DNA from: UBA11663 sp963933635
GTDB lineage: Bacteria > Bacteroidota > Bacteroidia > Flavobacteriales_D > Sanyastnellaceae
NCBI GenBank assembly: GCA_963933635.1
Contig: CAWVVM010000001.1
Coordinates: 1-64,000 of the forward strand
Length of the DNA: 64,000 nucleotides
Reading direction: 5' to 3'
In this document: piece after piece, positions 32,610 through 41,280 of the stretch
Layout of the letters: each line of letters opens with the position of its first letter
Position numbering within the stretch: the stretch's first letter is position 1
Position numbers and translations under genes: made by a program
The notes under the pieces: generated by a model
Told to the model about the DNA's origin: nothing
Seen by the model: only the letters and a program-made list of their open reading frames with translations
Database searches by the model: none

Positions 32610-35546
32610 ATGACAACAAGCATCCTCGAAGCATTGATCCAATTGTTTGCCCTTTTCGCCGCGGGACGCGGGAAAGAGGGCATTGCCATGGGACGCTCTC
32701 ATGCCGCTCAATACATGCGGAGTCAATTGCCAAAAAAATTCCTAGAAGAAAGTTTGGATCGCTACGACGAACTGGTGGACCAGTTCCAGCGCATGCCAGG
32801 GCAGGGAGTGGAGATGAAGGCCAAGCGACTTGCCAAGCTCAGTGTGAAATTGCTGCGAACATGCAGCCAAATCAACAAAGGCCTTGAGCAACACGAGAAA
32901 CACGTTGTTGTGGTTCGCCTTTTGGAGTTCTTGCGGGAAATCCCAGACCCCGCGACTGGACATCTGTTTTTGCAAACGGTGGTGGACAGCTTCAACATGG
33001 ACAGCCACGCTTTTGAAGCGGCAAAGACCATGGTGTCCGCCCATGACGCTTCCTCCGTACATCTTGTGAATGGCTTGTTCCAAACAAAAGAGGCCTGGAT
33101 GGGCAAAAGGTTTGGAGGTGCAATGCTTGGCTATCATCTGGAGGAAGGCAATCTTTTTCTTCTTCGAAGCTTCGGCAAAGGAGGAGTGAGGGTGAATCAC
33201 CAGGACTTGATGCCCGGAACGGTGGCCATGCTGGCCCCTGGTGGCGCCATGAGGGATCAAATGGGTGGTGTTCTCTTTCACAGTGAATTGGTGGCGAGAA
33301 GGAACTCCATGGGGACCGATCGGAGTCCATTGTCATTTCAGGCAAGAAATGTGAGCCACTATTTCAAATTCCCTCGAGAACAAGCGCTTCATCAATTCAA
33401 CTTGAATGCCCAAGGTGGACAATTGGTGGGCATCATGGGAGGGAGTGGCTCTGGCAAATCCACCATGCTGGGGATTCTCAACGGAACCATCAACCCGACC
33501 TTTGGCCATGTGACCCTTGACGGTCATGACCTTCATGGCAATCCCAAGGGGGTTGCAGGTTGGATTGGGCACGTTCCTCAGGACGATGTGCTTATTGCTG
33601 AGCTCACCGTCCGCGAAAACCTGTCTTTCAACGCACAACTGAGCTTGGGTCTTTTGTCAGAAGAGGAACAGGAGGCCCGAGTGGACGAGGTCTTGACGAA
33701 ACTTGGCCTGTGGGAAAGCCAGAATCTCCGAGTCGGTTCTGTTTTGGACAAAGTCATTTCCGGCGGTCAGCGCAAGCGTCTCAACATTGGGTTGGAGCTT
33801 TTGCGGAGGCCGCCCGTATTGTTTTTGGACGAGCCAACCAGCGGATTGTCAAGCCGCGACAGCGAACAGATTTTGGACATCTTGAAAGAGCTGACATACG
33901 ATGGACAACTGGTGTTTGCTGTGCTCCACCAGCCTTCGTCTGATCTCTTCAAAATGTTGGATCGACTCTTCATGCTTGATTCCGGAGGTCACCCCATTTA
34001 TTGGGGCAATCCTTTGGATGCAGTGCAACATTTCAATGCACTTGCCAGTCGGGTTCACGCAGACCACTGCGAATGCTCAACTTGCGGAAACGTCAATCCA
34101 GAGCAAATCTTCGACATTGTCGAAGCGAAGACAGTGGACGAATACGGACGAAAGACTCCGACCAGGAGGACGAGCCCCAAGGAGTGGAATGATTTTTACA
34201 CGGTGATGATTGGCAACAACACACAGGAAATCAATGAGCCATCACAGGACCTTGACCGCCGATCCACCTTGGCAAATGCCTGGCAGCAGTGGCGCACCTA
34301 TTTCAAGCGTGATGTGCTGACCAAGTGGAGGAACAAGCAATACCTGGTGGTGAATGCGCTTGAAGCTCCAGCGTTGGCCATGTTGCTCGCTGGGTTCATG
34401 AGGTACGTTGCACCTGGCGCTGAATACACCTTCAGACATAGCGAAAACATTCCCCCTTTCCTTTTCATTTCTGTCATTGTGGCTCTCTTTTTGGGTCTCA
34501 GCGTGAGTGCCGAAGAAATTCTTAGGGACAAGTCCTTGTTGAAGCGAGAACGCTTTCTTCAAGCCAAGTGGCACCATTACGTTCATGCCAAAATTGCCGT
34601 TGTCGCCTCCGTCTCATTGCTCCATGCAGTGGGCTTTGTATTGGTTTCCCACTTGATTTTGGAACTGCCCGACTTTCTTCTTGAGCATGTGGCCGTGTTG
34701 TTCGCGGTCTCCTTCTTCGGCAACGTCCTTGGATTGGTCATCTCCGCTTGGTTCAAATCGGCCAAAGTGATCTACATCATCATCCCATTGCTGGTGATCC
34801 CACAGATCATCTTTGGGGGGGCCATCATCAGGTTTGAACGCTTCAATCCCGTTTTCGCGGAGGCAGACGCTGTGCCGTGGTTTGGCAACGTGATGGCATC
34901 AAGGTGGGGATTTGAAGCCCTTGCTGTTGACTTGGCACGCAACAACCCATACGACCAGGAATTGGTCACATGGGAAGACCGCATTTATCAAGCGTCTTGG
35001 CGCCGTGACTTTTGGCGCGCAGAAGTGAAGCGGTCGAAGGACCGAACTTGGGTGGACTTCGAGTTGGCAAGGGCAGCGGAGGAACTCTCTCTGTGGTCCG
35101 GTTCGACCTTTGAGTGGTCCTGGCAGGAGGGAGGCGAGATCCAATGGCAGGAAGTAAAGGACATTTACAACAACCACTATGCTTCTGCATTCCAAAGCAG
35201 GCAGGCTCTCCTAAAACAGGCTTCAGCCTCTCAAGATTTGGTGACCCTTAAAAACGCGAGCCACAACGATGAACTATGGGGTTGGGTACTTCAGAACGAC
35301 AGGCACGAAAGGGCCATTCGCTTGGACGACATCTTGGTGCAAAAGTCTGGACCCATTCACCGCGTAAACGATGGAACCAAAGGATGGAAGGCCACCATGT
35401 ACATGCCATTCAAAGCCCTCGGCACAGGTCATCTGCCGACGCTGACATTCAATTTGTTGGTGTTGGCCACCATGGCAGCAGCCATGTGGATTTTGTTGTT
35501 GGTCACTCCAGGTCTCAGTCGTCGATGGTCGTCTCGACGAGCTTGA
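32610..35546 (+). CDS. Fused ABC-2 type exporter (ATPase and permease in one chain)
   Basis: The 978-residue chain begins with an uncharacterised helical domain (about 1-230). The ABC ATPase follows (about 245-500) with Walker A 'GGSGSGKST' (about 276-284), signature 'ISGGQRKR' and Walker B 'VLFLDEPTSG'. A Cys cluster 'HCECSTCGN' is at about 484-492. Five or six hydrophobic segments (about 575-750) form an ABC-2 permease, followed by a soluble stretch of about 190 residues and a last membrane helix near 945-965. The ATPase-permease order resembles ABCG/White transporters. The exported substrate is unknown. It starts 50 bp after the lipoprotein gene and converges on the SiaC gene with a 32-bp overlap. 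Confidence 0.88.
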   Translation: MTTSILEALIQLFALFAAGRGKEGIAMGRSHAAQYMRSQLPKKFLEESLDRYDELVDQFQRMPGQGVEMKAKRLAKLSVKLLRTCSQINKGLEQHEKHVVVVRLLEFLREIPDPATGHLFLQTVVDSFNMDSHAFEAAKTMVSAHDASSVHLVNGLFQTKEAWMGKRFGGAMLGYHLEEGNLFLLRSFGKGGVRVNHQDLMPGTVAMLAPGGAMRDQMGGVLFHSELVARRNSMGTDRSPLSFQARNVSHYFKFPREQALHQFNLNAQGGQLVGIMGGSGSGKSTMLGILNGTINPTFGHVTLDGHDLHGNPKGVAGWIGHVPQDDVLIAELTVRENLSFNAQLSLGLLSEEEQEARVDEVLTKLGLWESQNLRVGSVLDKVISGGQRKRLNIGLELLRRPPVLFLDEPTSGLSSRDSEQILDILKELTYDGQLVFAVLHQPSSDLFKMLDRLFMLDSGGHPIYWGNPLDAVQHFNALASRVHADHCECSTCGNVNPEQIFDIVEAKTVDEYGRKTPTRRTSPKEWNDFYTVMIGNNTQEINEPSQDLDRRSTLANAWQQWRTYFKRDVLTKWRNKQYLVVNALEAPALAMLLAGFMRYVAPGAEYTFRHSENIPPFLFISVIVALFLGLSVSAEEILRDKSLLKRERFLQAKWHHYVHAKIAVVASVSLLHAVGFVLVSHLILELPDFLLEHVAVLFAVSFFGNVLGLVISAWFKSAKVIYIIIPLLVIPQIIFGGAIIRFERFNPVFAEADAVPWFGNVMASRWGFEALAVDLARNNPYDQELVTWEDRIYQASWRRDFWRAEVKRSKDRTWVDFELARAAEELSLWSGSTFEWSWQEGGEIQWQEVKDIYNNHYASAFQSRQALLKQASASQDLVTLKNASHNDELWGWVLQNDRHERAIRLDDILVQKSGPIHRVNDGTKGWKATMYMPFKALGTGHLPTLTFNLLVLATMAAAMWILLLVTPGLSRRWSSRRA

Positions 35547-35892
35547 AAGGCAACTGGATGATGGCCGCGTAATCTTCGCCCGCTTCTTCCATGTCCTCAT
35601 CCTCCTCTTCATAGTACCAAAAGACTTCCGCCTCACACTGGCTTTGCTCCACGCGTTTCAACAAGTCCATCAAACATTTGGAACTGCTTGTGTTGAAGTA
35701 CTCCAGCTTGATATGCACATCTACCTTTGATGGGTTTTCTGCGAAAAACTTCTGCGCCCACAACAACAATGGTTCGTAAAACTGGATGGAGTTCTCCGGG
35801 ATGCTGCGGCCAGCGAGGGTCAACTTTTTTTCCAACGCCAAAAATTCCACCTGAGGGGTTTTGGCCGTGCGATCAATGAGAAGGTCTTGCAT
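35515..35892 (-). CDS. SiaC-family regulatory phosphoprotein (DUF1987)
   Basis: The product is 125 residues. The family signatures 'GRSIPENSIQFYEPLL' (about 28-43) and 'LEYFNTSSSKCLMDLL' (about 63-78) are clear. Thr68 falls exactly where the phosphorylated threonine of Pseudomonas aeruginosa SiaC is reported, by motif position. In that system SiaC is switched by the SiaB kinase and SiaA phosphatase and activates the diguanylate cyclase SiaD. Here SiaB lies 3 bp upstream on the same strand. The C-terminus carries a run of acidic residues ('EEEDEDMEEAGED'). Confidence 0.9.
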   Translation of the reverse strand: MQDLLIDRTAKTPQVEFLALEKKLTLAGRSIPENSIQFYEPLLLWAQKFFAENPSKVDVHIKLEYFNTSSSKCLMDLLKRVEQSQCEAEVFWYYEEEDEDMEEAGEDYAAIIQLPFKLVETTIDD

Positions 35893-35895
35893 GAA

Positions 35896-36429
35896 TCAGT
35901 TGGACTTGGGGTGAACAATAACGGTTAGCACAAACGCTGAACGTCCTCCTGCGCAAGGTAGACATTCTGCGCGGAGGTTGTCTTCGGAAAGGATGCGGAG
36001 GTCCATCAGACCCAAACCAGCACCGCCAGTTGCGGTGCGCCGGCCATTTGCCAAACGGTCCAGTCGGGCCGCCTTCATCTCCTCCATGGGCAAGGAAAGG
36101 GCTTTTTCCAAGGCCAACTCCAGTTCGGAGAGAAGATGACTGTCCACTTCATTCGTGCTGTGCAGCACCAATGATCTTTGATCATTGATTCCTATGGAAA
36201 GCGTGGCATAGCCTGCGTGCTTGGAAAGGTTCTGTACCCATTCAATCAGACAGCGCATTCCCCTCTTGTGATCTGCCTTGGCCCATGCCAAGGTCCCCAA
36301 AATGCTCTCCCCCCAAGCCAGAATCACATCACCCTGCCGCTCGGAGAGATTGCCAGACAAGCGAACGGCAGGAGAAAGCAAGGACAGCCCTGCCGCAGTT
36401 TCAAATATGTTGGGTCGCTCGATGCCCAT
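35896..36429 (-). CDS. SiaB-family protein kinase (GHKL-type, DUF6272)
   Basis: The product is 177 residues. A histidine-kinase-like ATP site is visible: the N box 'LIEWVQNLSKHA' (61-72, Asn67) and the glycine-rich 'GGAGLGLMDLR' (135-145). It has no sensor or dimerisation domain, as expected for SiaB, which phosphorylates SiaC. It is the first gene of the siaB-siaC pair. The start at 36429 is 47 bp from the divergent methyltransferase start. The SiaA phosphatase and SiaD cyclase partners of Pseudomonas are not in this window. Confidence 0.85.
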   Translation of the reverse strand: MGIERPNIFETAAGLSLLSPAVRLSGNLSERQGDVILAWGESILGTLAWAKADHKRGMRCLIEWVQNLSKHAGYATLSIGINDQRSLVLHSTNEVDSHLLSELELALEKALSLPMEEMKAARLDRLANGRRTATGGAGLGLMDLRILSEDNLRAECLPCAGGRSAFVLTVIVHPKSN

Positions 36430-36476
36430 GGCTTCTTTGTCAAGAAACGAACATTCTGTCCCACTTTTGCATCCAC

Positions 36477-37259
36477 ATGGTGGATGTATTGCAAAGCGAC
36501 GTGTGGAAAACCGACCCTGAATGGTTTGGCCCTTGGTTCAATTCGGAGGCGTACCACATTCTGTACGGGCATCGAAGCGAGAAAGAAGCCAATGACTTGG
36601 TTCGCGCCCTCCATGATGGAGGGCACTTGGGGCCCACAGGCAAGGCCCTCGATGCTGGCTGTGGTGCTGGACGTCACGCCCGAAGTCTGGCACGACTGGG
36701 TTGGGACGTCGAAGCCTTTGATCTAAGCCCCCTTAGCATCGAGTCTGCCCGCAACAAATCAAAAGCCCTCGGCGGACATTTGTCTTTTCACGTCGATGAT
36801 TTGAGGACATTGTCGGAAAGACCTACTTGGAAAGGGGCATTCGATCTAGCCACCAATTTTTTTACGAGTCTGGGGTACTTCGAGGGGACTGATGCCCAAC
36901 TTGCAGTCTTACGTGGCCTGTCAGAAACGCTTAGGCCGGGTGGTCGATTGCTGGTGGATTTTTTGAATGTCCATCGACTCGAAAATCACTTGGTCCCATA
37001 TGAGAGTTTGACCAGAGGCGAAGTAGAGTTTGTCATTCACCGCAGGATCCACGAGGGATGGATTGAGAAATCAATCCAATTTCAGTGGAATGGGAAACGT
37101 GAACACCATGTGGAAAGGGTCCAAGCCATGACACCCGAAGATTTGCAGTCCATGATGATGGCATCGGGACTCAAAATACAAGACCTTTGGGGAGACTATG
37201 ACTTGGGCCGTTGGTCCAATGATTCACCCAGGACTTTGATGTTGGCCCAACGCCTTTGA
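36477..37259 (+). CDS. Class I SAM-dependent methyltransferase
   Basis: The product is 260 residues from ATG 36477; the longer frame from 36285 runs antisense through siaB and is not real. The SAM-binding motif I 'ALDAGCGAGRHARSLAR' lies at about residues 52-68, motif II acidic 'VEAFDLSPLSI' at about 72-82, and a later 'LRPGGRLLVDFLN' at about 155-167. The opening 'DPEWFGPWFNSEAYHILYGHR' is typical of a small Bacteroidota methyltransferase group of unassigned substrate. The ZIP transporter gene follows 19 bp later. Confidence 0.88.
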   Translation: MVDVLQSDVWKTDPEWFGPWFNSEAYHILYGHRSEKEANDLVRALHDGGHLGPTGKALDAGCGAGRHARSLARLGWDVEAFDLSPLSIESARNKSKALGGHLSFHVDDLRTLSERPTWKGAFDLATNFFTSLGYFEGTDAQLAVLRGLSETLRPGGRLLVDFLNVHRLENHLVPYESLTRGEVEFVIHRRIHEGWIEKSIQFQWNGKREHHVERVQAMTPEDLQSMMMASGLKIQDLWGDYDLGRWSNDSPRTLMLAQRL

Positions 37260-37278
37260 TTTCTTTGAATCTTACGCC

Positions 37279-38055
37279 ATGTTCTTGACGGCATTCATTT
37301 TCTTGACCACCACGCTTCTGGGCGGTGGAGCATTTGTCTTGATGGGCCAAAGAGGTTTAGACAATTTGGGACACATTTTGTCATTTGGAGGGGCCTTCAT
37401 CATTGCCATGTGCTTCCTGCACCTCGTGCCTGAAGCTTTTGGTGCCACAGAATTGGCCGGCATCTTTGTGTTGCTTGGTTTCTTGCTTCAAGGAGGACTA
37501 GAATACATGAGCCAAGGGATCGAGCATGGCCATTTTCACGCCCACGAACACGATGAGCACTGCGACGATCCCAACTTGAAAAGCAGACTTCCATGGATGG
37601 CACTCATCAGCCTAAGTCTTCACGCTGCCTTGGAGAGCATGCCAGTGGTAGGGTCATACGAACACCATGTTGGCCACGTGCATGGACCTCTCGCGTTGGA
37701 CATCATCGATTGGGGGCTGGTGACTGGATTGGTGCTGCACAAGGTGCCCGTGTCCATGGTCTTGATGGCCATGATGGTCGAATCACACGTGCCACGTCGC
37801 CAGGCGTGGTGGGTTCTTGTGGTCTTTGGATTGGCCCCTCTTGCTGGGATGGCCATCTTTGAAGGTCTCTTGCATTGGCTGCCTTCGAATCTTTTGGTTA
37901 CGTTTCCAGGCATGATGCAAGCCATGGTGGTCGGCATCCTTCTGCACATTGGCACCACAGTGCTCTTTGAAGCAGGAGAGGGCCATGCCTTCAACAAGAA
38001 GAAGTTCTTGGCCACTTGCTTAGGGCTTGGCCTCGGAGTGCTCGCATTTACCTGA
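37279..38055 (+). CDS. ZIP-family metal transporter
   Basis: The product is 258 residues with about eight hydrophobic segments. The His-rich loop between helices 3 and 4 reads 'EHGHFHAHEHDEHCDD' (about 75-90). The conserved metal site includes 'SLHAALESMPV' in helix 4 and 'VLHKVPVSMVLMAMM' in helix 5. ZIP proteins carry Zn(II) and sometimes Fe(II) or Mn(II) into the cytoplasm. The metal here is unresolved. It shares a strand with the methyltransferase gene 19 bp upstream and probably a transcript. Confidence 0.9.
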   Translation: MFLTAFIFLTTTLLGGGAFVLMGQRGLDNLGHILSFGGAFIIAMCFLHLVPEAFGATELAGIFVLLGFLLQGGLEYMSQGIEHGHFHAHEHDEHCDDPNLKSRLPWMALISLSLHAALESMPVVGSYEHHVGHVHGPLALDIIDWGLVTGLVLHKVPVSMVLMAMMVESHVPRRQAWWVLVVFGLAPLAGMAIFEGLLHWLPSNLLVTFPGMMQAMVVGILLHIGTTVLFEAGEGHAFNKKKFLATCLGLGLGVLAFT

Positions 38056-38233
38056 CGAATTGTGAATTTTCATCGATGAATGTAACCAAGTCTTCTTTGG
38101 ATCCGTACCACGGGACGACATGAGACACTACCGCATCCACATCAGTACTTCCAAGCTCGAGACCATTGAATTGGCAAAAGCCTCCTTTTGCATCAAAATG
38201 ATGTCCTACGGCTTGAATTGAGGCCTCACCCAA
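38048..38233 (-). CDS. Possible small protein with TTG start
   Basis: A 61-residue frame can start at the TTG at 38231-38233, overlapping the end of the HMG-CoA lyase-like gene by 8 bp. It ends 8 bp inside the converging ZIP gene. The sequence is protein-like ('GEASIQAVGHHFDAKGGF', ending 'FIDENSQFVR'), and it fills an otherwise empty 170-bp gap. No family is recognised. The non-ATG start and lack of a ribosome site make this uncertain. Confidence 0.35.
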   Translation of the reverse strand: MGEASIQAVGHHFDAKGGFCQFNGLELGSTDVDAVVSHVVPWYGSKEDLVTFIDENSQFVR

Positions 38234-39101
38234 ACAAGTCAGCTGCGAGGGTTTCTGCTTGGTCCAATGCGGACAAAGAAGCAGGTTGCCAAAGCCCATT
38301 TTGACGGGCCCACTCAATCACTCGTTCAGACGGTGCATTGCCCACGAGATCGTCTTGGGCCATGGGGCATCCTCCAACGCCTCGCAAGGCACCATCCATT
38401 CGCAAGCAGCCACCTCGGTGCGCTGCTTTTGTTTTTTCTAGCCCCTCCAAGGGGTGAAGGTGAAGGTGGACGCCCATCTTTCCTGCACCCCATGCCTCAA
38501 CGGCTGCTCTGGACATGCTTTCTATCAATTCAGGGGTCGCAGCACCCACGGTGTCCGCCAACGAGACTACGTTGGGTGCACATCGTTCCATGATTTGATT
38601 CCCAAAGGACATGACCATGGACTCCTCCCATGGGTCGCCGTATGGATTCCCAAAACCCATGCTCAAATACACCACGAGTTCCTTGTTGTGCTTTTGGCAC
38701 AGGTTGGCTGTGATGTCAAGCCTTCGCCATGCCTCGTCCATGTTCGCACGTGTGTTCCTTTCTTGGAAAGTGGGGGAGAGGGACATTGGAAACCCCAAAA
38801 CATCGACAGCGGAGAAGGTCACTGCTTCCCTCGCGCCGCGTTCATTGGCAACGATGACCAAAGCCTTGCTCTTGGACTGTGCCCATTGCCCTTCTTCCTC
38901 TAACTGTTGAATCACCTTGGCAGTATCGGCCATGGCAGGAACAGCCTTGGGAGAGACAAAGCTGCCCATGTCCAAAGTGTCAAACCCCACACGCAAGAGG
39001 ACCCTGTAATACGCAAGTTTGTCCTCAGTTGAAATGGGGTGAGGCCATCCTTGGATGGCATCACGTGGGCATTCCACCAAATGCAGAGGGGCAGGATTCA
39101 T
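38226..39101 (-). CDS. Hydroxymethylglutaryl-CoA lyase-like enzyme
   Basis: The product is 291 residues from ATG 39101 (MNPAPLHLVECPRDAIQGW); the longer frame upstream is not family-like. The family motifs are 'VECPRDAIQGWPHPIST' (metal and substrate site), 'DMGSFVSPKAVPAMADT', 'YLSMGFGNPYGDP', 'SLADTVGAATPELI' and a final 'LHLHPLEG' and 'GGCPMAQDDLVGNAPSE' with the catalytic Cys region. It should cleave HMG-CoA to acetoacetate and acetyl-CoA (leucine or ketone-body catabolism). The opening 'ECPRD' differs from the canonical 'EVGPRDGLQ', where the Asp is kept, so the activity is likely but not certain. Confidence 0.88.
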   Translation of the reverse strand: MNPAPLHLVECPRDAIQGWPHPISTEDKLAYYRVLLRVGFDTLDMGSFVSPKAVPAMADTAKVIQQLEEEGQWAQSKSKALVIVANERGAREAVTFSAVDVLGFPMSLSPTFQERNTRANMDEAWRRLDITANLCQKHNKELVVYLSMGFGNPYGDPWEESMVMSFGNQIMERCAPNVVSLADTVGAATPELIESMSRAAVEAWGAGKMGVHLHLHPLEGLEKTKAAHRGGCLRMDGALRGVGGCPMAQDDLVGNAPSERVIEWARQNGLWQPASLSALDQAETLAADLFG

Positions 39102-39192
39102 GCAGGCAAAATACAAGCAGATGGGCCAATTGAAACCTTTGCTTTCGAATTGGCGTAAGGAGTGAAGACATTGACCCACCACACCCCTTCCC

Positions 39193-39447
39193 ATGAAACT
39201 CGACACCTTCAACAGGCTCCCGCTAGATCAAAAGACCAACTACATGTGGGACCATGGTACCTGCCTGGCGCAACGTATCATCGAGAACCGCTACATCCTC
39301 TGCATTTTCGAGGTCAACGGCTTTTTTGTCGAAGCCATTTACTCAAGACGCAACAACCGTGTGAATGCCATTTTGCCCATTGCTGACATTCCGCAATGGG
39401 AGGGATATGTGGACCAAATGCTCACGAATCTTCTCAAGCTCAATTGA
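39193..39447 (+). CDS. Conserved small hypothetical protein
   Basis: An 84-residue protein starting MKLDTFNRLPLDQKTNYMW. It has no signal peptide or membrane segment, with 'YILCIFEVNGFFVEAIYSRR' and 'IPQWEGYVDQMLTNLL' visible. This resembles short uncharacterised proteins common in Bacteroidota, by recollection only. The 3' end overlaps the converging ComEC gene by 8 bp. No function can be assigned. Confidence 0.75.
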   Translation: MKLDTFNRLPLDQKTNYMWDHGTCLAQRIIENRYILCIFEVNGFFVEAIYSRRNNRVNAILPIADIPQWEGYVDQMLTNLLKLN

Positions 39448-41203
39448 TTGGCTTCTCATAGACTGGGTGGGACGCCATCCCAGCAGCACGTTCATGGACC
39501 CACACCTCTTGAGGTGGTTGGGTCCATTTTGTTGGGGAATCCTTCCAAGGCACTGTATTTCCCCAAAGTCCACGATGAATCTCCATCCTTCCTGCGAGGC
39601 CCAAGGAACGCACGACATTTGCCGCTCTGACGGAGTCCATCGGATGTTCCCACCAGGCTTCTGAACGGTGACCATCTTCCAACAAAAAGCAATTCGAACG
39701 TCCCTTCAAATGCCACAACTTCAACTTTGAATCCATGTTGGATTGAAGGATTGTGACCACCATTGCCAGGCACACTGATCCCGCCCATGCGGCACGCACC
39801 GTTCGCCTTCGATCGGCACCATGGACCAAGCGGATCATCCACAGTCCTCCGAGTCCCAATATGCACAGGCGACCGGTCAGGTTGGACCAAGGTTGATGGG
39901 ACAAAGTAACCCATGGCGCAGAGGTCCTTCCTTCCAATGCTTCTCCCAAGGCGTCGGCAATCCTGCATGCCACAGCCATACTTCCTGTCCAGCCCAAACA
40001 ACCCAATCCAAACAAGATGCCAAGGCACCACATCGCAGGTCCTGCCACCATATTTGTTGGATAAAATAGAATGGGGAATGCCTCAAATGTGGAAGTGGTC
40101 CAGGGCAATGTGGCCCATTGAGCACGAAAGGGCACCCGCCAGGCCGTCCATCTTCCACGTAGGGCCAAAAGCGAGGCCGTGGCGACAAAGGACAACTGGG
40201 CCCCGAGTTGTCGTGGAACATTGCTGTCCAACAGCGTCACAACACAGGCTGCCATGCCCAAAGCGTGCCAAGGACATGGGCGTTGTCCCCTGGCCACAGT
40301 CCACCAAAGGCAAAGCAACATGATCCATGCCCGGATGGCGGAAGTGGGATGACCACAAGCCATCACAAATGCTGCTGTGGCCAATACGCCAAGGACAATC
40401 GTTCTCCGGACCATTCGGTGCTGGCTTCGCAGCAGCACCAAAAAAATCAACCCCACCAAGCCCACATGGTATCCACTAACGGAAAGCAGATGCCCCAAGC
40501 CAACGGCAGAAAAAGTCTCCCGCAGCTCAGGAGAGACGGCGCGTCTGTCGCCTGCAAAAACGCCAAGAAGCAAACCGTTGGCATTGTCTCTGGTACGACG
40601 ATGGACCCAGGAGCGCCACGCCAAGGCCCATTGTCTTGTTCTTTCACCCATGGTTTCTATTTCTCCCAACGCTGATGAAGAGATCATGGACACTGTCCCT
40701 TCCATGCCCTGCTGTTCCAGATAATTCTTGAATGGAAACGCATCCGCAGGATCATGCGCATCAGGCAAGCGCCATCGAAACCAACCCTTGCGAGGCGCCA
40801 AAGCCATGTCAGACGGCAAGGACATCCAAACCTTCTTGGGGGCGTTGTTGTGGGCCAACAACCACCATGGTCCTCCTTGTTTTTGAAGCGAATCTCTTCG
40901 CGCCGATGGCACGTAGCATGGCACTGCCACCGCTTCATCTACCCATGCACTGATCGAGGAGCCGTGGCCAGAAGATGATTGGCTGGTGCCTCCCATCCAT
41001 GCTCCGCAACACCATCCCAACAGGATGAAGCCCAAACTGTTCCTCCAAGCACATGGCTCCAGCACGACGGACACTCCGCCCATCAACAGCCAGAGCATCC
41101 AAATCCACTCACCATGCACGGGGCGAAGGATGGAAGCACTCCACAATCCCAGGGCCAATGCTGCTGTCCACGGCATGGCGGGAAAGTCCATGAAAAGGTC
41201 CAA
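39440..41203 (-). CDS. ComEC/Rec2-like competence channel protein
   Basis: The product is 587 residues. Several N-terminal membrane helices precede a DUF4131-like region, and a competence domain is marked by 'VGLGHLLSVSGYHVGLVG' (about 230-248), a long block of membrane helices and 'GHPTSAIRAWIMLL'. ComEC forms the inner-membrane channel for incoming single-stranded DNA during transformation. The full metallo-beta-lactamase domain of canonical ComEC is absent: after the last helix (about 490-500) only about 85 residues remain. It is the third gene in a row with the glycosyltransferase and GWxTD genes, 77 bp after the former. Confidence 0.85.
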   Translation of the reverse strand: MDLFMDFPAMPWTAALALGLWSASILRPVHGEWIWMLWLLMGGVSVVLEPCAWRNSLGFILLGWCCGAWMGGTSQSSSGHGSSISAWVDEAVAVPCYVPSARRDSLQKQGGPWWLLAHNNAPKKVWMSLPSDMALAPRKGWFRWRLPDAHDPADAFPFKNYLEQQGMEGTVSMISSSALGEIETMGERTRQWALAWRSWVHRRTRDNANGLLLGVFAGDRRAVSPELRETFSAVGLGHLLSVSGYHVGLVGLIFLVLLRSQHRMVRRTIVLGVLATAAFVMACGHPTSAIRAWIMLLCLWWTVARGQRPCPWHALGMAACVVTLLDSNVPRQLGAQLSFVATASLLALRGRWTAWRVPFRAQWATLPWTTSTFEAFPILFYPTNMVAGPAMWCLGILFGLGCLGWTGSMAVACRIADALGEALEGRTSAPWVTLSHQPWSNLTGRLCILGLGGLWMIRLVHGADRRRTVRAAWAGSVCLAMVVTILQSNMDSKLKLWHLKGRSNCFLLEDGHRSEAWWEHPMDSVRAANVVRSLGLAGRMEIHRGLWGNTVPWKDSPTKWTQPPQEVWVHERAAGMASHPVYEKPIN

Positions 41204-41280
41204 CCATCTGCAATGACTTCACAAATGCACAGGTTCCATCTACTGTGCATCGCAATGGCCCTTGAGGCCTCAGGGGGCTC

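Noticed and set aside
36285..36476. N-terminal extension of the methyltransferase antisense to siaB
   Set aside because: Not family-like, and the ATG at 36477 starts the conserved region.
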